Source: an uncultured Muribaculaceae bacterium (GTDB lineage: Bacteria > Bacteroidota > Bacteroidia > Bacteroidales > Muribaculaceae). Taken from it: a stretch of DNA of 8,565 bases. Positions 1-6,215 of the stretch are shown in pieces. Under the pieces are notes generated by a model. The model was not told where the DNA came from and did not search any database. It saw only the letters and a program-made list of their open reading frames with translations. The stretch spans positions 1 through 8,565 of the forward strand of contig CAJUFH010000079.1 in assembly GCA_910585755.1 (NCBI GenBank), given 5' to 3'. The stretch's first letter is position 1; every line of letters starts with the position of its first letter. Position numbers and translations under genes: made by a program.

Positions 1-10
1 TGATTTTGTG

Positions 11-52
11 TATAAAATAGAGACTGCCTAACTTTGGTTGTTAGACAGCCTC
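11..52 (-). terminator. Intrinsic terminator after the thioesterase gene
   Basis: Positions 20-31 and 41-52 form a 12-bp stem around a 9-nt loop. Read on the minus strand every position pairs, two of them as G-U wobbles. Read on the plus strand those two positions become A-C mismatches. On the minus strand the stem is followed by TATTTTATA. This fits a Rho-independent terminator about 55 nt past the thioesterase stop codon. The plus side is also T-rich (TTTCTTTATTTC), so weak bidirectional action is possible. Confidence 0.8.
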
Positions 53-106
53 TTTCTTTATTTCAATTCCGCCGTCTGAGGGGGTTCCCAAGCCCTCTGC
101 CGCATT

Positions 107-886
107 TCAGCCCCCGACCCGGGGAACATACCCCTCGGTCTCGCGGAAGCGCAGCAGCGCCCTGCAAAGCCCCTCACCATCGTGCGCAAGCTCCGCCAGG
201 TAGGTCTCCGCATCTGCCGGGCAGATGCGGACCTCGACCTCCTCCCCGTAGACCGCCTCGCGGAGGTAGGCGATCTCGAACCGCGTCAGGCGGTGGCTGT
301 CGTGGAACGCCAGGTCCCACTGGTTCAGCAGAAGCTCTATGTAGCGCGAGGAATTGACATGGCGGTTGAAATCCATATCGCAGTAGGTAAAGCGGTAGGG
401 ATGGCTCTCAAAAGCCGTCAGAGGCCGCAGGCGCCCCGGTTTCGCGACCGGGCACTCCCGTTCGGGGATAAACTCCCTGACCCACTCCATATGGCTTATG
501 TCGGCAACCTGGCGCGTGTCCGTGTTCATCACCGCCCAGACAGTCCGCGCATGCCCTATGACGCGCCCCTCCCCGTCGAGAATCTCGAAGTCGCGCTCAG
601 AGAACAGCCTGTTGATCGAGTTGACCCACGTCGCGATCCGGTAGCGCTCGTTCCAACGCGGATAGCGCCCCATCTCGACCGCCACCCGCGACAGCACCCA
701 CGTCTCATGCCGGTCGACAAGCGACGCGAAACCGATTCCCAACTGGTTGGCGTGGAGCGTCGCGACCTCGATCAGCCGGTTTATAAGCAACGTAATCGGC
801 ATCCGCCCCTGCGGGTTGCACTCCGCCGGAGTCAGAAAATACTCCTCCTCGAAAACCGCCTGCTTAGCCTCTTCCATATCTTCCAT
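107..886 (-). CDS. Acyl-ACP thioesterase (FatA/FatB-like, double hotdog)
   Basis: This protein of 259 residues hydrolyses the thioester of acyl-acyl carrier protein, releasing free fatty acid and ending chain elongation; it should be cytoplasmic, and no signal peptide or membrane segment is seen. The length fits the bacterial acyl-ACP thioesterase family (Pfam Acyl-ACP_TE), which has two hotdog folds, here roughly residues 10-140 and 155-255. The second carries the family's Asp-x-Asn-x-His motif as D172, N174 and H176 in DMDFNRHVNSSRYIE. E210 follows exactly 36 residues after the Asn, the same spacing as the catalytic Asn and Glu of plant FatB, so the active site looks intact. The ATG at 886 was chosen because the hotdog begins soon after; a weak AAGG lies just upstream, and a second ATG three codons in is possible. 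It lies downstream of the PpiD-like gene, with a probable terminator between. No convincing promoter of its own was found. Chain-length preference cannot be read from the sequence. Confidence 0.93.
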   Translation of the reverse strand: MEDMEEAKQAVFEEEYFLTPAECNPQGRMPITLLINRLIEVATLHANQLGIGFASLVDRHETWVLSRVAVEMGRYPRWNERYRIATWVNSINRLFSERDFEILDGEGRVIGHARTVWAVMNTDTRQVADISHMEWVREFIPERECPVAKPGRLRPLTAFESHPYRFTYCDMDFNRHVNSSRYIELLLNQWDLAFHDSHRLTRFEIAYLREAVYGEEVEVRICPADAETYLAELAHDGEGLCRALLRFRETEGYVPRVGG

Positions 887-949
887 TCAGCCTTGATTTC
901 CAATAAGCCTTTTCAGCTCAAAATTCCTTCTAAGTTCTTATAATTTCTT

Positions 950-996
950 ATAAAACCAACCCCGCCAACCGCCGCTTGCGCAGCCGTTGGCGGGGC
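950..996 (-). terminator. Probable terminator after the PpiD-like gene
   Basis: Positions 960-969 and 986-995 form a perfect 10-bp GC-rich stem (CCCCGCCAAC and its complement) around a 16-nt loop. On the minus strand it is followed by TTGGTTTTATAAG, a moderately T-rich tract. It lies about 130 nt past the stop codon of the PpiD-like gene and about 70 nt before the thioesterase start, so it should separate the two transcription units, though read-through cannot be excluded. Confidence 0.65.
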
Positions 997-1008
997 CTGT
1001 TAGTATTC

Positions 1009-1100
1009 CGCGCTTTCAGCGCTTCTCGTCCGCTTTCCGCCCGGATGGGGCGGCGCGAAAGTATCTCCGTTCTGTGGAGCGAGCGTAAGCGAGCGGCCTC
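1009..1100 (-). other. Structured 3' untranslated region of the PpiD-like gene
   Basis: No gene is seen between the PpiD-like stop and the terminator. The segment holds three small structures. GCGCT-TTC-AGCGC is a short hairpin near 1012. CCGCCC/GGGCGG at 1037-1042 and 1048-1053 is a second one, and it includes the 10-mer CCCGGATGGG (1040-1049). Finally there is the direct repeat GCGAGCG-TAA-GCGAGCG at 1079-1095. The last two resemble elements in other intergenic regions of this window. The function is unknown. Confidence 0.4.
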
Positions 1101-1125
1101 CTCTCGAAAGCCTTTATTTATCGCT

Positions 1126-3183
1126 TTATCGTTCGCTATAGAACTTCTGTATCCTGTTATCGATCTTCTTGTTCCCGAGCAGCACGTTGAAGAGCTGGTT
1201 CTGGAACGTCTGCACGCCCTCGCGCTGGTTGAACACCATCGCGTCGTTCTCGTAGTTGAACTCGCGGCCCTGGTTGGCAACGGAAACCACGTCGAACACA
1301 ACTACCGAGTTGTTAAGCGCGAGCGGGCCGCAGAGAGCGCCCTGCTTGGCAACGGAAACGTTGGCCGCGAGCGCCGGCTCGTTCATGCCGAAGTTGCGGA
1401 TATAGCCCTGGCCGAAGGTAACCTGGGTGGTATCGGCCTTCACGCCCATCGCGGCGGCATATTCGGCAACGCTCTTCCCTTTGCCCTGGTACTTGGCAAC
1501 GAGGCTCTCGGCCTTCTTCTGGTTGCGGATCTTGTTGGTAAGGTACGTGCGGACCTCGGGGTTCGTGGCGGGAACATAGTCGCCGGTGTAGACATCCTTG
1601 ACGGCTGCGGCCATCAGACGGCTGTCCTTGTCGTCCTTGAACACGCCGGAAACCTCGTTCTTCTTGGCCCCTATCGCCCATTTCGCCGCGTTGCGGCTCT
1701 CAGGCAGACCGTTGACCGAAAGGCTCGAAGGGGTAACCACGGCCGTCAGGGCGCTGTAACCCGCCTTGGTGGCGTTCTCCTCAAAAGCCGCGGTGGTCTT
1801 GTTCTCGGCAAGGAACTTGCGGAGGTCGTCGTTCAGCTTGCTGACGGTCGCGTTGCTCGGAAGCACGTCATAAGTTACCTCGGCAATGTCGTAGACAGTG
1901 ACGGGGGCCTTCTTGGCGCGGACGCGGATACCCATGTTGGGGTTGGCTCCCGCGCTCTTCGGAGCGAAGAAGCGGCCGGTCTCGGCGGCGGAAATCTCGT
2001 CGCGGAGGATAGTCATCGAGGGGTCGGTGAGCGATACCCAGACGCTGTCGTTCTTCTGGGCTACCTCGGCGATGCTGTCAACGCCGGCGTTGAGGCTGGC
2101 GATGATGCTGTCGGCGTTAACCCCCTCGTTGAGGTAGGCGAGGTCGAGCAGCACGGAGTCAACGGAGGTCGTGGTGCCGAGGAGCTTCGCGATCGTATAG
2201 CGGTTGTCGTAGGTCGAAATGACGCTTACGGTGTCAGCCTGCAGCTTCTCGAGGTTGTTCTTGAGGTTTGTCGCGAGCTTCGAGGCGGTAGCGCTGACGC
2301 GGTTGACGTAGAACTTCGAGTCGGCGGCGATACCCTCCGTACCCTCCTGGGCCTTGAGGGCGGCTACGGCGCCTTCGACATCCTTCTCGGCAGCGAGGCG
2401 GTCGGCCTCGGAGGGAGCTATGTCAACAGTGACGTAGGAAATCACCGTCTGCGGCTCCATGATGCGGTAGCGGTTCTTCTCCTGGTTGTAGAGGGCGCTG
2501 ATTTCGCTGTCGCTGACGGGGAAATCGTCGTCCTTGAGCTGCGAGAAGTCGGCCTTGGCGTAGGCGATGGTCGAAGTCGAGGCGTTGTCCTCGTAGACGG
2601 CCTGCGCGTCGAGCTTGTTGGCGGTAAGAGCGCCGGTGAACATGCTCATGAACTTCTGCTGCAACAGGAGCTTCTCGGTATCCTGCTCGAGAGCCTTCCA
2701 CATCTGCTGGAGCTGCTGCGCCTGCTGCGCGTCAACGCCGTTTTTCGAGGGGTTGTAGGCGTAGTCGTAGAGCATCTGCGCCGAGGGTACCCCCATCTGA
2801 CGGAGCATCTGGGCAACGTAGGGGTGGGGAGTCTCTCCCATCAGGGCCGAGGTAAGTTCCTTGTCGGTGACCTTCAGGCCGAGGCGCTCGATTTCCTGGT
2901 TCATCAGGGTCTCGTTGACCATCTGCTGAAGGGTGTACTGCTGTACCTGGGCCGCGTCAAGGTTGGTATAACCCTGCTGGCGGAGCTGCTCCTGCTGCTC
3001 CTCCACGCGGCGCTGGTATTCCATGTAGTCGATTTTCTGGCCGTCTACCTTGACGACGGTGTGGTTGTCGGAGAAGAGCTCCTGCGGACGGTCAACAGCC
3101 GTCAGGATGAACAGCAACAGCGCGACGCCCAGAATCGAGATAATCAGGACGGGCCGTTGGCGGATTGATTCAAGTGTTGACAT
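1126..3183 (-). CDS. PpiD/SurA-like membrane-anchored folding factor (peptidylprolyl isomerase family)
   Basis: This 685-residue protein matches the long PpiD-like proteins of Bacteroidetes, periplasmic chaperones held in the inner membrane that help secreted and outer-membrane proteins fold. A short cytoplasmic start (MSTLESIRQRP) is followed by one membrane segment at about residues 12-30. A helical, glutamine-rich SurA_N-type chaperone region covers about 40-190. The stretch VISYVTVDIAPSEADRLAAE near 247-266 is typical of the family. A parvulin-like segment follows at about 338-425, ending in APVTVYDIAEV, but it has no HIL motif and no GGxLG-type motif, so prolyl isomerase activity is doubtful. 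The C-terminal part (about 430-685) is again probably helical and chaperone-like. Length is close to the roughly 700 residues usual for this type. The start is well supported because the membrane anchor follows at once. A good promoter lies about 65 nt upstream and no Shine-Dalgarno sequence is seen. Family assignment is firm; catalytic status is inferred. Confidence 0.88.
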   Translation of the reverse strand: MSTLESIRQRPVLIISILGVALLLFILTAVDRPQELFSDNHTVVKVDGQKIDYMEYQRRVEEQQEQLRQQGYTNLDAAQVQQYTLQQMVNETLMNQEIERLGLKVTDKELTSALMGETPHPYVAQMLRQMGVPSAQMLYDYAYNPSKNGVDAQQAQQLQQMWKALEQDTEKLLLQQKFMSMFTGALTANKLDAQAVYEDNASTSTIAYAKADFSQLKDDDFPVSDSEISALYNQEKNRYRIMEPQTVISYVTVDIAPSEADRLAAEKDVEGAVAALKAQEGTEGIAADSKFYVNRVSATASKLATNLKNNLEKLQADTVSVISTYDNRYTIAKLLGTTTSVDSVLLDLAYLNEGVNADSIIASLNAGVDSIAEVAQKNDSVWVSLTDPSMTILRDEISAAETGRFFAPKSAGANPNMGIRVRAKKAPVTVYDIAEVTYDVLPSNATVSKLNDDLRKFLAENKTTAAFEENATKAGYSALTAVVTPSSLSVNGLPESRNAAKWAIGAKKNEVSGVFKDDKDSRLMAAAVKDVYTGDYVPATNPEVRTYLTNKIRNQKKAESLVAKYQGKGKSVAEYAAAMGVKADTTQVTFGQGYIRNFGMNEPALAANVSVAKQGALCGPLALNNSVVVFDVVSVANQGREFNYENDAMVFNQREGVQTFQNQLFNVLLGNKKIDNRIQKFYSER

Positions 3184-3245
3184 CTAATGACAAACGGTTT
3201 ATTTTGTTTTTTTATATTATTCGTCAATATAAGCATATTAGCGCG

Positions 3246-3277
3246 CAAAGATACGTTTTTCCCCGCAATCCCGCAAA
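3246..3277 (-). promoter_or_regulatory. Bacteroidetes-type promoter of the PpiD-like gene
   Basis: Read on the minus strand, TATCTTTG (3246-3253) matches the -7 consensus TAnnTTTG of the Bacteroidetes primary sigma factor. A TTTG (-33 box) lies at 3274-3277, separated by 20 bp, the usual spacing. Transcription should start near 3240, giving a leader of about 55 nt before the ATG at 3183. The -33 box lies inside the first copy of the tandem repeat. Confidence 0.8.
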
Positions 3278-3352
3278 CTTTTCCCTCTTTCTCCCCCTAA
3301 TCCCGCGAACTTTTCCCCTCTTTCTCCCCTTAATCCCGCGAACTTTTCCCCT
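3267..3352. repeat. Tandem repeat of 32-33 bp, about 2.6 copies
   Basis: The plus strand shows three units starting at 3267, 3299 and 3332, each opening with AATCCCGC(A/G)AACTTTTCCC and continuing CTCTTTCTCCCC. The third is truncated at about 3352, where the hairpin begins. Unit lengths are 32 and 33 bp. The strand is strongly asymmetric: pyrimidines on plus, purines with several GGG runs on minus. The unit nearest the PpiD-like gene has CAAA where the other two have CGAA. Confidence 0.85.
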
Positions 3353-3399
3353 CCAAACTTGCGAGAGCGACCCTTTTCGGGTCGCTCTCGCAAGTTTGG
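3353..3399. repeat. Perfect 21-bp inverted repeat (hairpin with 5-nt loop)
   Basis: The arms at 3353-3373 and 3379-3399 are exact reverse complements; the loop is TTTTC on plus and GAAAA on minus. The left arm begins CCAAACTTGCGAG. It may end the S41 protease transcript, since it lies about 195 nt past that stop codon and just upstream of the next promoter. However, the minus strand continues AGGGGAAAAG with no T tract, so it is not a classical intrinsic terminator. It could instead protect a 3' end or bind protein as a cruciform. Confidence 0.85.
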
Positions 3400-3594
3400 T
3401 GTTTAGGGTTGAGGGGTTAGGCCCGGTCTCGCCGGGCTGTTAAGATAAATCTTTTTCCGCTTGCGCCCTCCTGGATTTCAAGCCGAATGGGTTCTGTGCC
3501 GGGTGTGAGGGGCCGCGGCCCCGATGCTGCCGCGCTGCCTCCCGTCCTATTGGTGCGCGAGGCGTAAGCCGAGCGAAGGGAAGGCCCTTTAACC
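3400..3594. other. Non-coding, GC-rich, structured stretch after the S41 gene
   Basis: No convincing gene is seen here. The stretch contains a 6-bp hairpin GCCCGG-TCTCG-CCGGGC (3421-3437), the 14-bp palindrome GGGGCCGCGGCCCC (3509-3522), and the GCGAGGCGTAAGCCGAGCG motif (3557-3575), similar to one after the PpiD-like gene. It is probably the long 3' untranslated region of the S41 protease gene. A small RNA is possible but unsupported. Confidence 0.5.
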
Positions 3595-5250
3595 CTATTT
3601 CTTGAGAATCCCCTTGTACCTGGCCGGAGCCTGGAGCACCGCCGCCGCGCTGTCGAGGTCCTGGTCGTGCTTGAGCGCCTCGATCGTCGCCCCGCGGCTG
3701 AAATAGTAGCGCTGCAGGATGTCCCCCGCGAGATAGCGGCTGATCAGCTCCCGGTTCAGGTCGAGGTCGTGGTCGAGGTCGTGGCGCAGCGAAGCCTTCA
3801 GCGTGTCGAGCTGCGCCTGTACCTTCTCGTTCATATACCCCTCGTTCTTCACAGCCTTCTCAAGCTGCTCCATGACGACCTCGCACAGGCGGTCGTACTC
3901 GAACTTCTTCGGGTCGATAAACGACTTGAACTCGTTGAAAATCGTGTCCGTCACGACAAACTCCTCCGGCGAGGGCACCGTCGGGTGCTTCGTCGCGTAG
4001 CGTGTCGCGAAGTCGAAGCTCCAGTTGTCGCGGACGATATTGTAGACAAGGCGGTTCCCCTCCGGGTACTCTACCTTCACGTCGGGGGTGATGCCTCCCC
4101 CGTCGCGCACCTCGCGCCCGGCGCGGGTGTGCCAGACCGTCGTCAGCGAGTCGGGGATGCGCGCCACGCTCCCGTCGGGATTGCGGTGTGAATAGTCGAT
4201 TGCCTGGATGAGGCGCCCCGAAGGGATGTAGTATTTCGCGATCGTGACCTTCAGCAGCCCGTTGTACGGAATCTGCGAGGTCGACTGCACGAGCCCCTTG
4301 CCGAACGAGCGCTCCCCGACAATAACAGCACGGTCGAGGTCCTGAAGCGCGCCGCTGACAATCTCCGCGGCCGACGCCGAAGAACTGTTGACAAGCACCG
4401 CCAGGGGAATCTCCGTGTCGACCGGCTTGGTCGTCGTCTTGTAAATCTTCTCGTTCAGCAACCCGCGGCCTCGCGTGCGCACTACCTCCGTGCCCTTCGG
4501 CACGAACAGGCTTGCGACCTTGACGGCGCTCTCAAGCAGCCCGCCCCCGTTGCCCCGCAGGTCGAGGACGATTGACTTCACCCGCGGGTCGGCCTTCAGC
4601 TCCCGCAGCGCATCGCGCGTCTTCTCGTAGGTCTTCTCGTTGAAAGTCACAAGCTGGATATAGCCGATGTCCCCCCGCTGCACGCCGTAGTACGGCACCG
4701 GGTCGACCTCGATCTTCTCGCGGGTCACGGCAATCGTCCTGACGGAGTCCGCCCCGGAGTAAGGCCGGATGACGGTCACCTTGACCTCCGTCCCGGCCTG
4801 CCCTTTCAGGCGCTTCGACACCTTGTCGCTCCCGATCCCCTTGACGCTGTCCCCGTCGATCATCAGAATCTTGTCCCCCGGAAGGAGCCCCGCGCGCTGC
4901 GCCGGAGAGCCCTCCCGCGGCTCCGATATAATCGTGAACGAGTCGCGCTGCTGGATGTAGGAACCGATGCCCCCGTACTCCCCGGTGGAAATCGTCAGAA
5001 GCTCCTCCTGCTCCTTCTCCGGGAAATACTCCGTGTACGGGTCGATTTCGTCGAGCATCGCAGAGATAGCCGTGTTGATCGACTTCTCCGCGTCGACCGT
5101 GTCGACATAGCTCGTCTGCAACGCCTTGTAGACCGAGGCGAAAATATCCAGGTTCCGCGAAATCTCCCCCTTGGGGCTCCGCGTGGCCCCGGTGGCGGCA
5201 ACTCCCGCCACCGCCGCCCCGGCGGCTATCGCTATCAGTAACTTTCTCAT
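3595..5250 (-). CDS. C-terminal processing protease, S41 family (CtpA/Prc type), exported
   Basis: From the ATG at 5250 this is 551 residues. It should cut proteins near their C-termini in the periplasm or at the envelope. The start MRKLLIAIAAGAAVAGVAATGATR is an export signal or anchor without a lipobox cysteine. A helical segment precedes a PDZ domain at about 85-175 that contains GEYGGIG and GSPAQRAGLLPGDKI. The peptidase core, about 190-395, has LDLRGNGGGLLESA (about 229-242), NSSSASAAEI and FGKGLVQ. Catalytic Ser293 and Lys318 are 25 residues apart, the same spacing as Ser430 and Lys455 of E. coli Prc, and Gln322 follows as expected, so it looks active. The tail (about 395-551) is a helical extension probably used for substrate or partner binding. 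An in-frame TTG two codons earlier (5256) is possible, but the ATG places the basic MRK directly before the hydrophobic core. No Shine-Dalgarno or clear promoter is visible, so read-through from slyD is plausible. Confidence 0.95.
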   Translation of the reverse strand: MRKLLIAIAAGAAVAGVAATGATRSPKGEISRNLDIFASVYKALQTSYVDTVDAEKSINTAISAMLDEIDPYTEYFPEKEQEELLTISTGEYGGIGSYIQQRDSFTIISEPREGSPAQRAGLLPGDKILMIDGDSVKGIGSDKVSKRLKGQAGTEVKVTVIRPYSGADSVRTIAVTREKIEVDPVPYYGVQRGDIGYIQLVTFNEKTYEKTRDALRELKADPRVKSIVLDLRGNGGGLLESAVKVASLFVPKGTEVVRTRGRGLLNEKIYKTTTKPVDTEIPLAVLVNSSSASAAEIVSGALQDLDRAVIVGERSFGKGLVQSTSQIPYNGLLKVTIAKYYIPSGRLIQAIDYSHRNPDGSVARIPDSLTTVWHTRAGREVRDGGGITPDVKVEYPEGNRLVYNIVRDNWSFDFATRYATKHPTVPSPEEFVVTDTIFNEFKSFIDPKKFEYDRLCEVVMEQLEKAVKNEGYMNEKVQAQLDTLKASLRHDLDHDLDLNRELISRYLAGDILQRYYFSRGATIEALKHDQDLDSAAAVLQAPARYKGILKK

Positions 5251-5331
5251 AAACAAATACTTATAATTTCAGACGGGCAGCCCTGAATCCGTGTTGGATT
5301 GTATCAAAATTTCGATGCATCCCGTTTTTGT

Positions 5332-5452
5332 ACCCGGATGGGAGGGTGCTATCAGAATGGTCCAGATGGTAGGAGCTTGGAGGTGAGGCCGATGGGAGCA
5401 ATCTGAAGATTGTGACCGAGGCCGAACCTTCAAGCGACGACCCAGATGGGCC
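5332..5452. repeat. Degenerate GATGGG motif spaced about 27 bp in the S41 leader region
   Basis: GATGGGAG or close variants start at 5337, 5365, 5391 and 5445, with steps of 28, 26 and 54 bp. At the skipped position (5418) there is GAGGCCG. Three copies are preceded by CC(C/G/A), and two form a tiny CCC-nGAT-GGG hairpin. The 10-mer CCCGGATGGG (5333-5342) also occurs at 1040-1049. Within the array is the palindrome CAATCTGAAGATTG (5399-5412). No function is recognised. Confidence 0.45.
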
Positions 5453-5468
5453 GTTATGATACGCCCTC

Positions 5469-6041
5469 TTATTCGCAGCCGCCGCAACCGCAGGAGCCGC
5501 TCTCGCAGTCTCCCCCCTCGCAGCCGCAGCTACCGCTTCCGCAGCCGCAGCCTCCCGCGGGGCGAAGCTCCTCCGCCGTAGCGTCGCGCACCTCCAGGAT
5601 GCGCCCGCGGAAACGGACATCCTTCCCCGCCAGCGGGTGGTTGAAGTCCAGCTTGACGTGGGTCTTCGTAACCTCCTTGACGAGCCCGCTGATGCGGTAG
5701 CCGTCGGCAGTCATCATCGGAAGCACCGCCCCCGGCTTGATAACCTCCTCGTCAAACTTCCCGTCGACGAGGAAAATGTCGCGTTCAAGTTCAGCGACCT
5801 GGTCGGGGTCGTAAGGACCGAAAGCCTCCTCGGCGCTCGCCTTGACGTCGAACTCGCCACCCTTCTCAAGCCCCTCGATAGCCTTCTCCAACGGCACGAT
5901 CATACCGCGCGTAACGCCGAAAACAATCTTTTCCGGATCCTCCGTGTCGGTCTGGTGAACAAGCGTCTCTGTTCCGTCAGCATCGACACGGTAGAGGTCA
6001 TAGCCCATCTCCACATACTTTCCAGGTTCAATCTTTTCCAT
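5469..6041 (-). CDS. slyD: SlyD-type FKBP peptidylprolyl isomerase with Cys-rich tail
   Basis: This 190-residue protein should catalyse proline cis-trans isomerisation and act as a cytoplasmic chaperone; no signal peptide is present. Residues 1-70 hold the first half of the FKBP fold (VFGVTRGMIVPLEKAIEGLEKG). AEEAFGPYDPDQV at about 70-82 leads into the insert-in-flap region, and the fold closes with FNHPLAGKDVRFRGRILEVR near 133-152, a hallmark of the SlyD group. The tail (about 163-190) has eight cysteines at 165, 167, 172, 174, 179, 184, 186 and 189, set among Gly, Ser and acidic residues and with no histidine. In E. coli the equivalent tail is rich in His and Cys and binds nickel for hydrogenase maturation. 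Metal binding here is inferred from the cysteines, and the metal is unknown. The ATG at 6041 is the first in the frame, and a strong promoter lies just upstream. Length is close to the family norm. Confidence 0.93.
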   Translation of the reverse strand: MEKIEPGKYVEMGYDLYRVDADGTETLVHQTDTEDPEKIVFGVTRGMIVPLEKAIEGLEKGGEFDVKASAEEAFGPYDPDQVAELERDIFLVDGKFDEEVIKPGAVLPMMTADGYRISGLVKEVTKTHVKLDFNHPLAGKDVRFRGRILEVRDATAEELRPAGGCGCGSGSCGCEGGDCESGSCGCGGCE

Positions 6042-6080
6042 AATATCTTTCTTAACTTAATTTTTTTCCTTGTTAATCGG

Positions 6081-6113
6081 CAAAGTTAGCCATTATTCCT
6101 CTCATATAACAAA
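6081..6113 (-). promoter_or_regulatory. Bacteroidetes-type promoter of slyD
   Basis: On the minus strand, TAACTTTG (6081-6088) fits the -7 consensus TAnnTTTG, and TTTG (6110-6113) fits the -33 box with a 21-bp spacer. The predicted start near 6075 leaves a leader of about 33 nt. The leader is AT-rich with no strong Shine-Dalgarno sequence, as is usual in this phylum. Confidence 0.8.
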
Positions 6114-6155
6114 CATCGCCCCTAAAATTCCCTAAACCGCCTCGAAAATGCCCCG

Positions 6156-6192
6156 TCAAACGAAACGAGGGCGCACCGGTCGGCGCGCCCTC
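6156..6192 (-). terminator. Intrinsic terminator after the secreted modular protein gene
   Basis: GAGGGCGC (6167-6174) pairs perfectly with GCGCCCTC (6185-6192) around a 10-nt loop. On the minus strand the stem is followed by GTTTCGTTTGAC, a moderately T-rich tract. It sits about 23 nt past the stop codon and upstream of the slyD promoter, so it should insulate slyD from the gene before it. Confidence 0.75.
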
Positions 6193-6215
6193 ATTGGCTT
6201 GTCTGAAAATATTCG

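Noticed and set aside
182..943. Plus-strand open frame of 253 codons opposite the thioesterase
   Set aside because: The minus strand encodes an acyl-ACP thioesterase with intact catalytic residues. The antisense product is Arg/Val/Pro-rich with no family resemblance.
976..3168. Plus-strand open frame of 730 codons opposite the PpiD-like gene
   Set aside because: It lies antisense to a well-supported gene and has low-complexity Leu/Val/Gly-rich content with no recognisable domain. Such frames arise when TTA, CTA and TCA codons are avoided in a GC-rich gene.
3267..3352. CRISPR-like array
   Set aside because: The repeat units are directly adjacent with no unique spacers, only 2.6 copies are present, and no cas gene is nearby.
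3460..3594. Possible 3' end of RNase P RNA on the minus strand (AGAACCC...CGGCTT resembles the conserved end)
   Set aside because: The gap is only about 195 nt, too short for rnpB. The conserved GAGGAAAGTCC-type 5' core is missing, and the end motif is interrupted by an extra ATT.
5251..5256. TTG start two codons upstream of the S41 protease ATG
   Set aside because: It adds only two residues ahead of a typical MRKLL signal start. The ATG is preferred.
5261..5620. Minus-strand frames of 119 and 72 codons overlapping the slyD end and the following gap
   Set aside because: They are Ala/Arg-rich frames partly out of phase with slyD, with no start context or motif. The region is better explained as intergenic.
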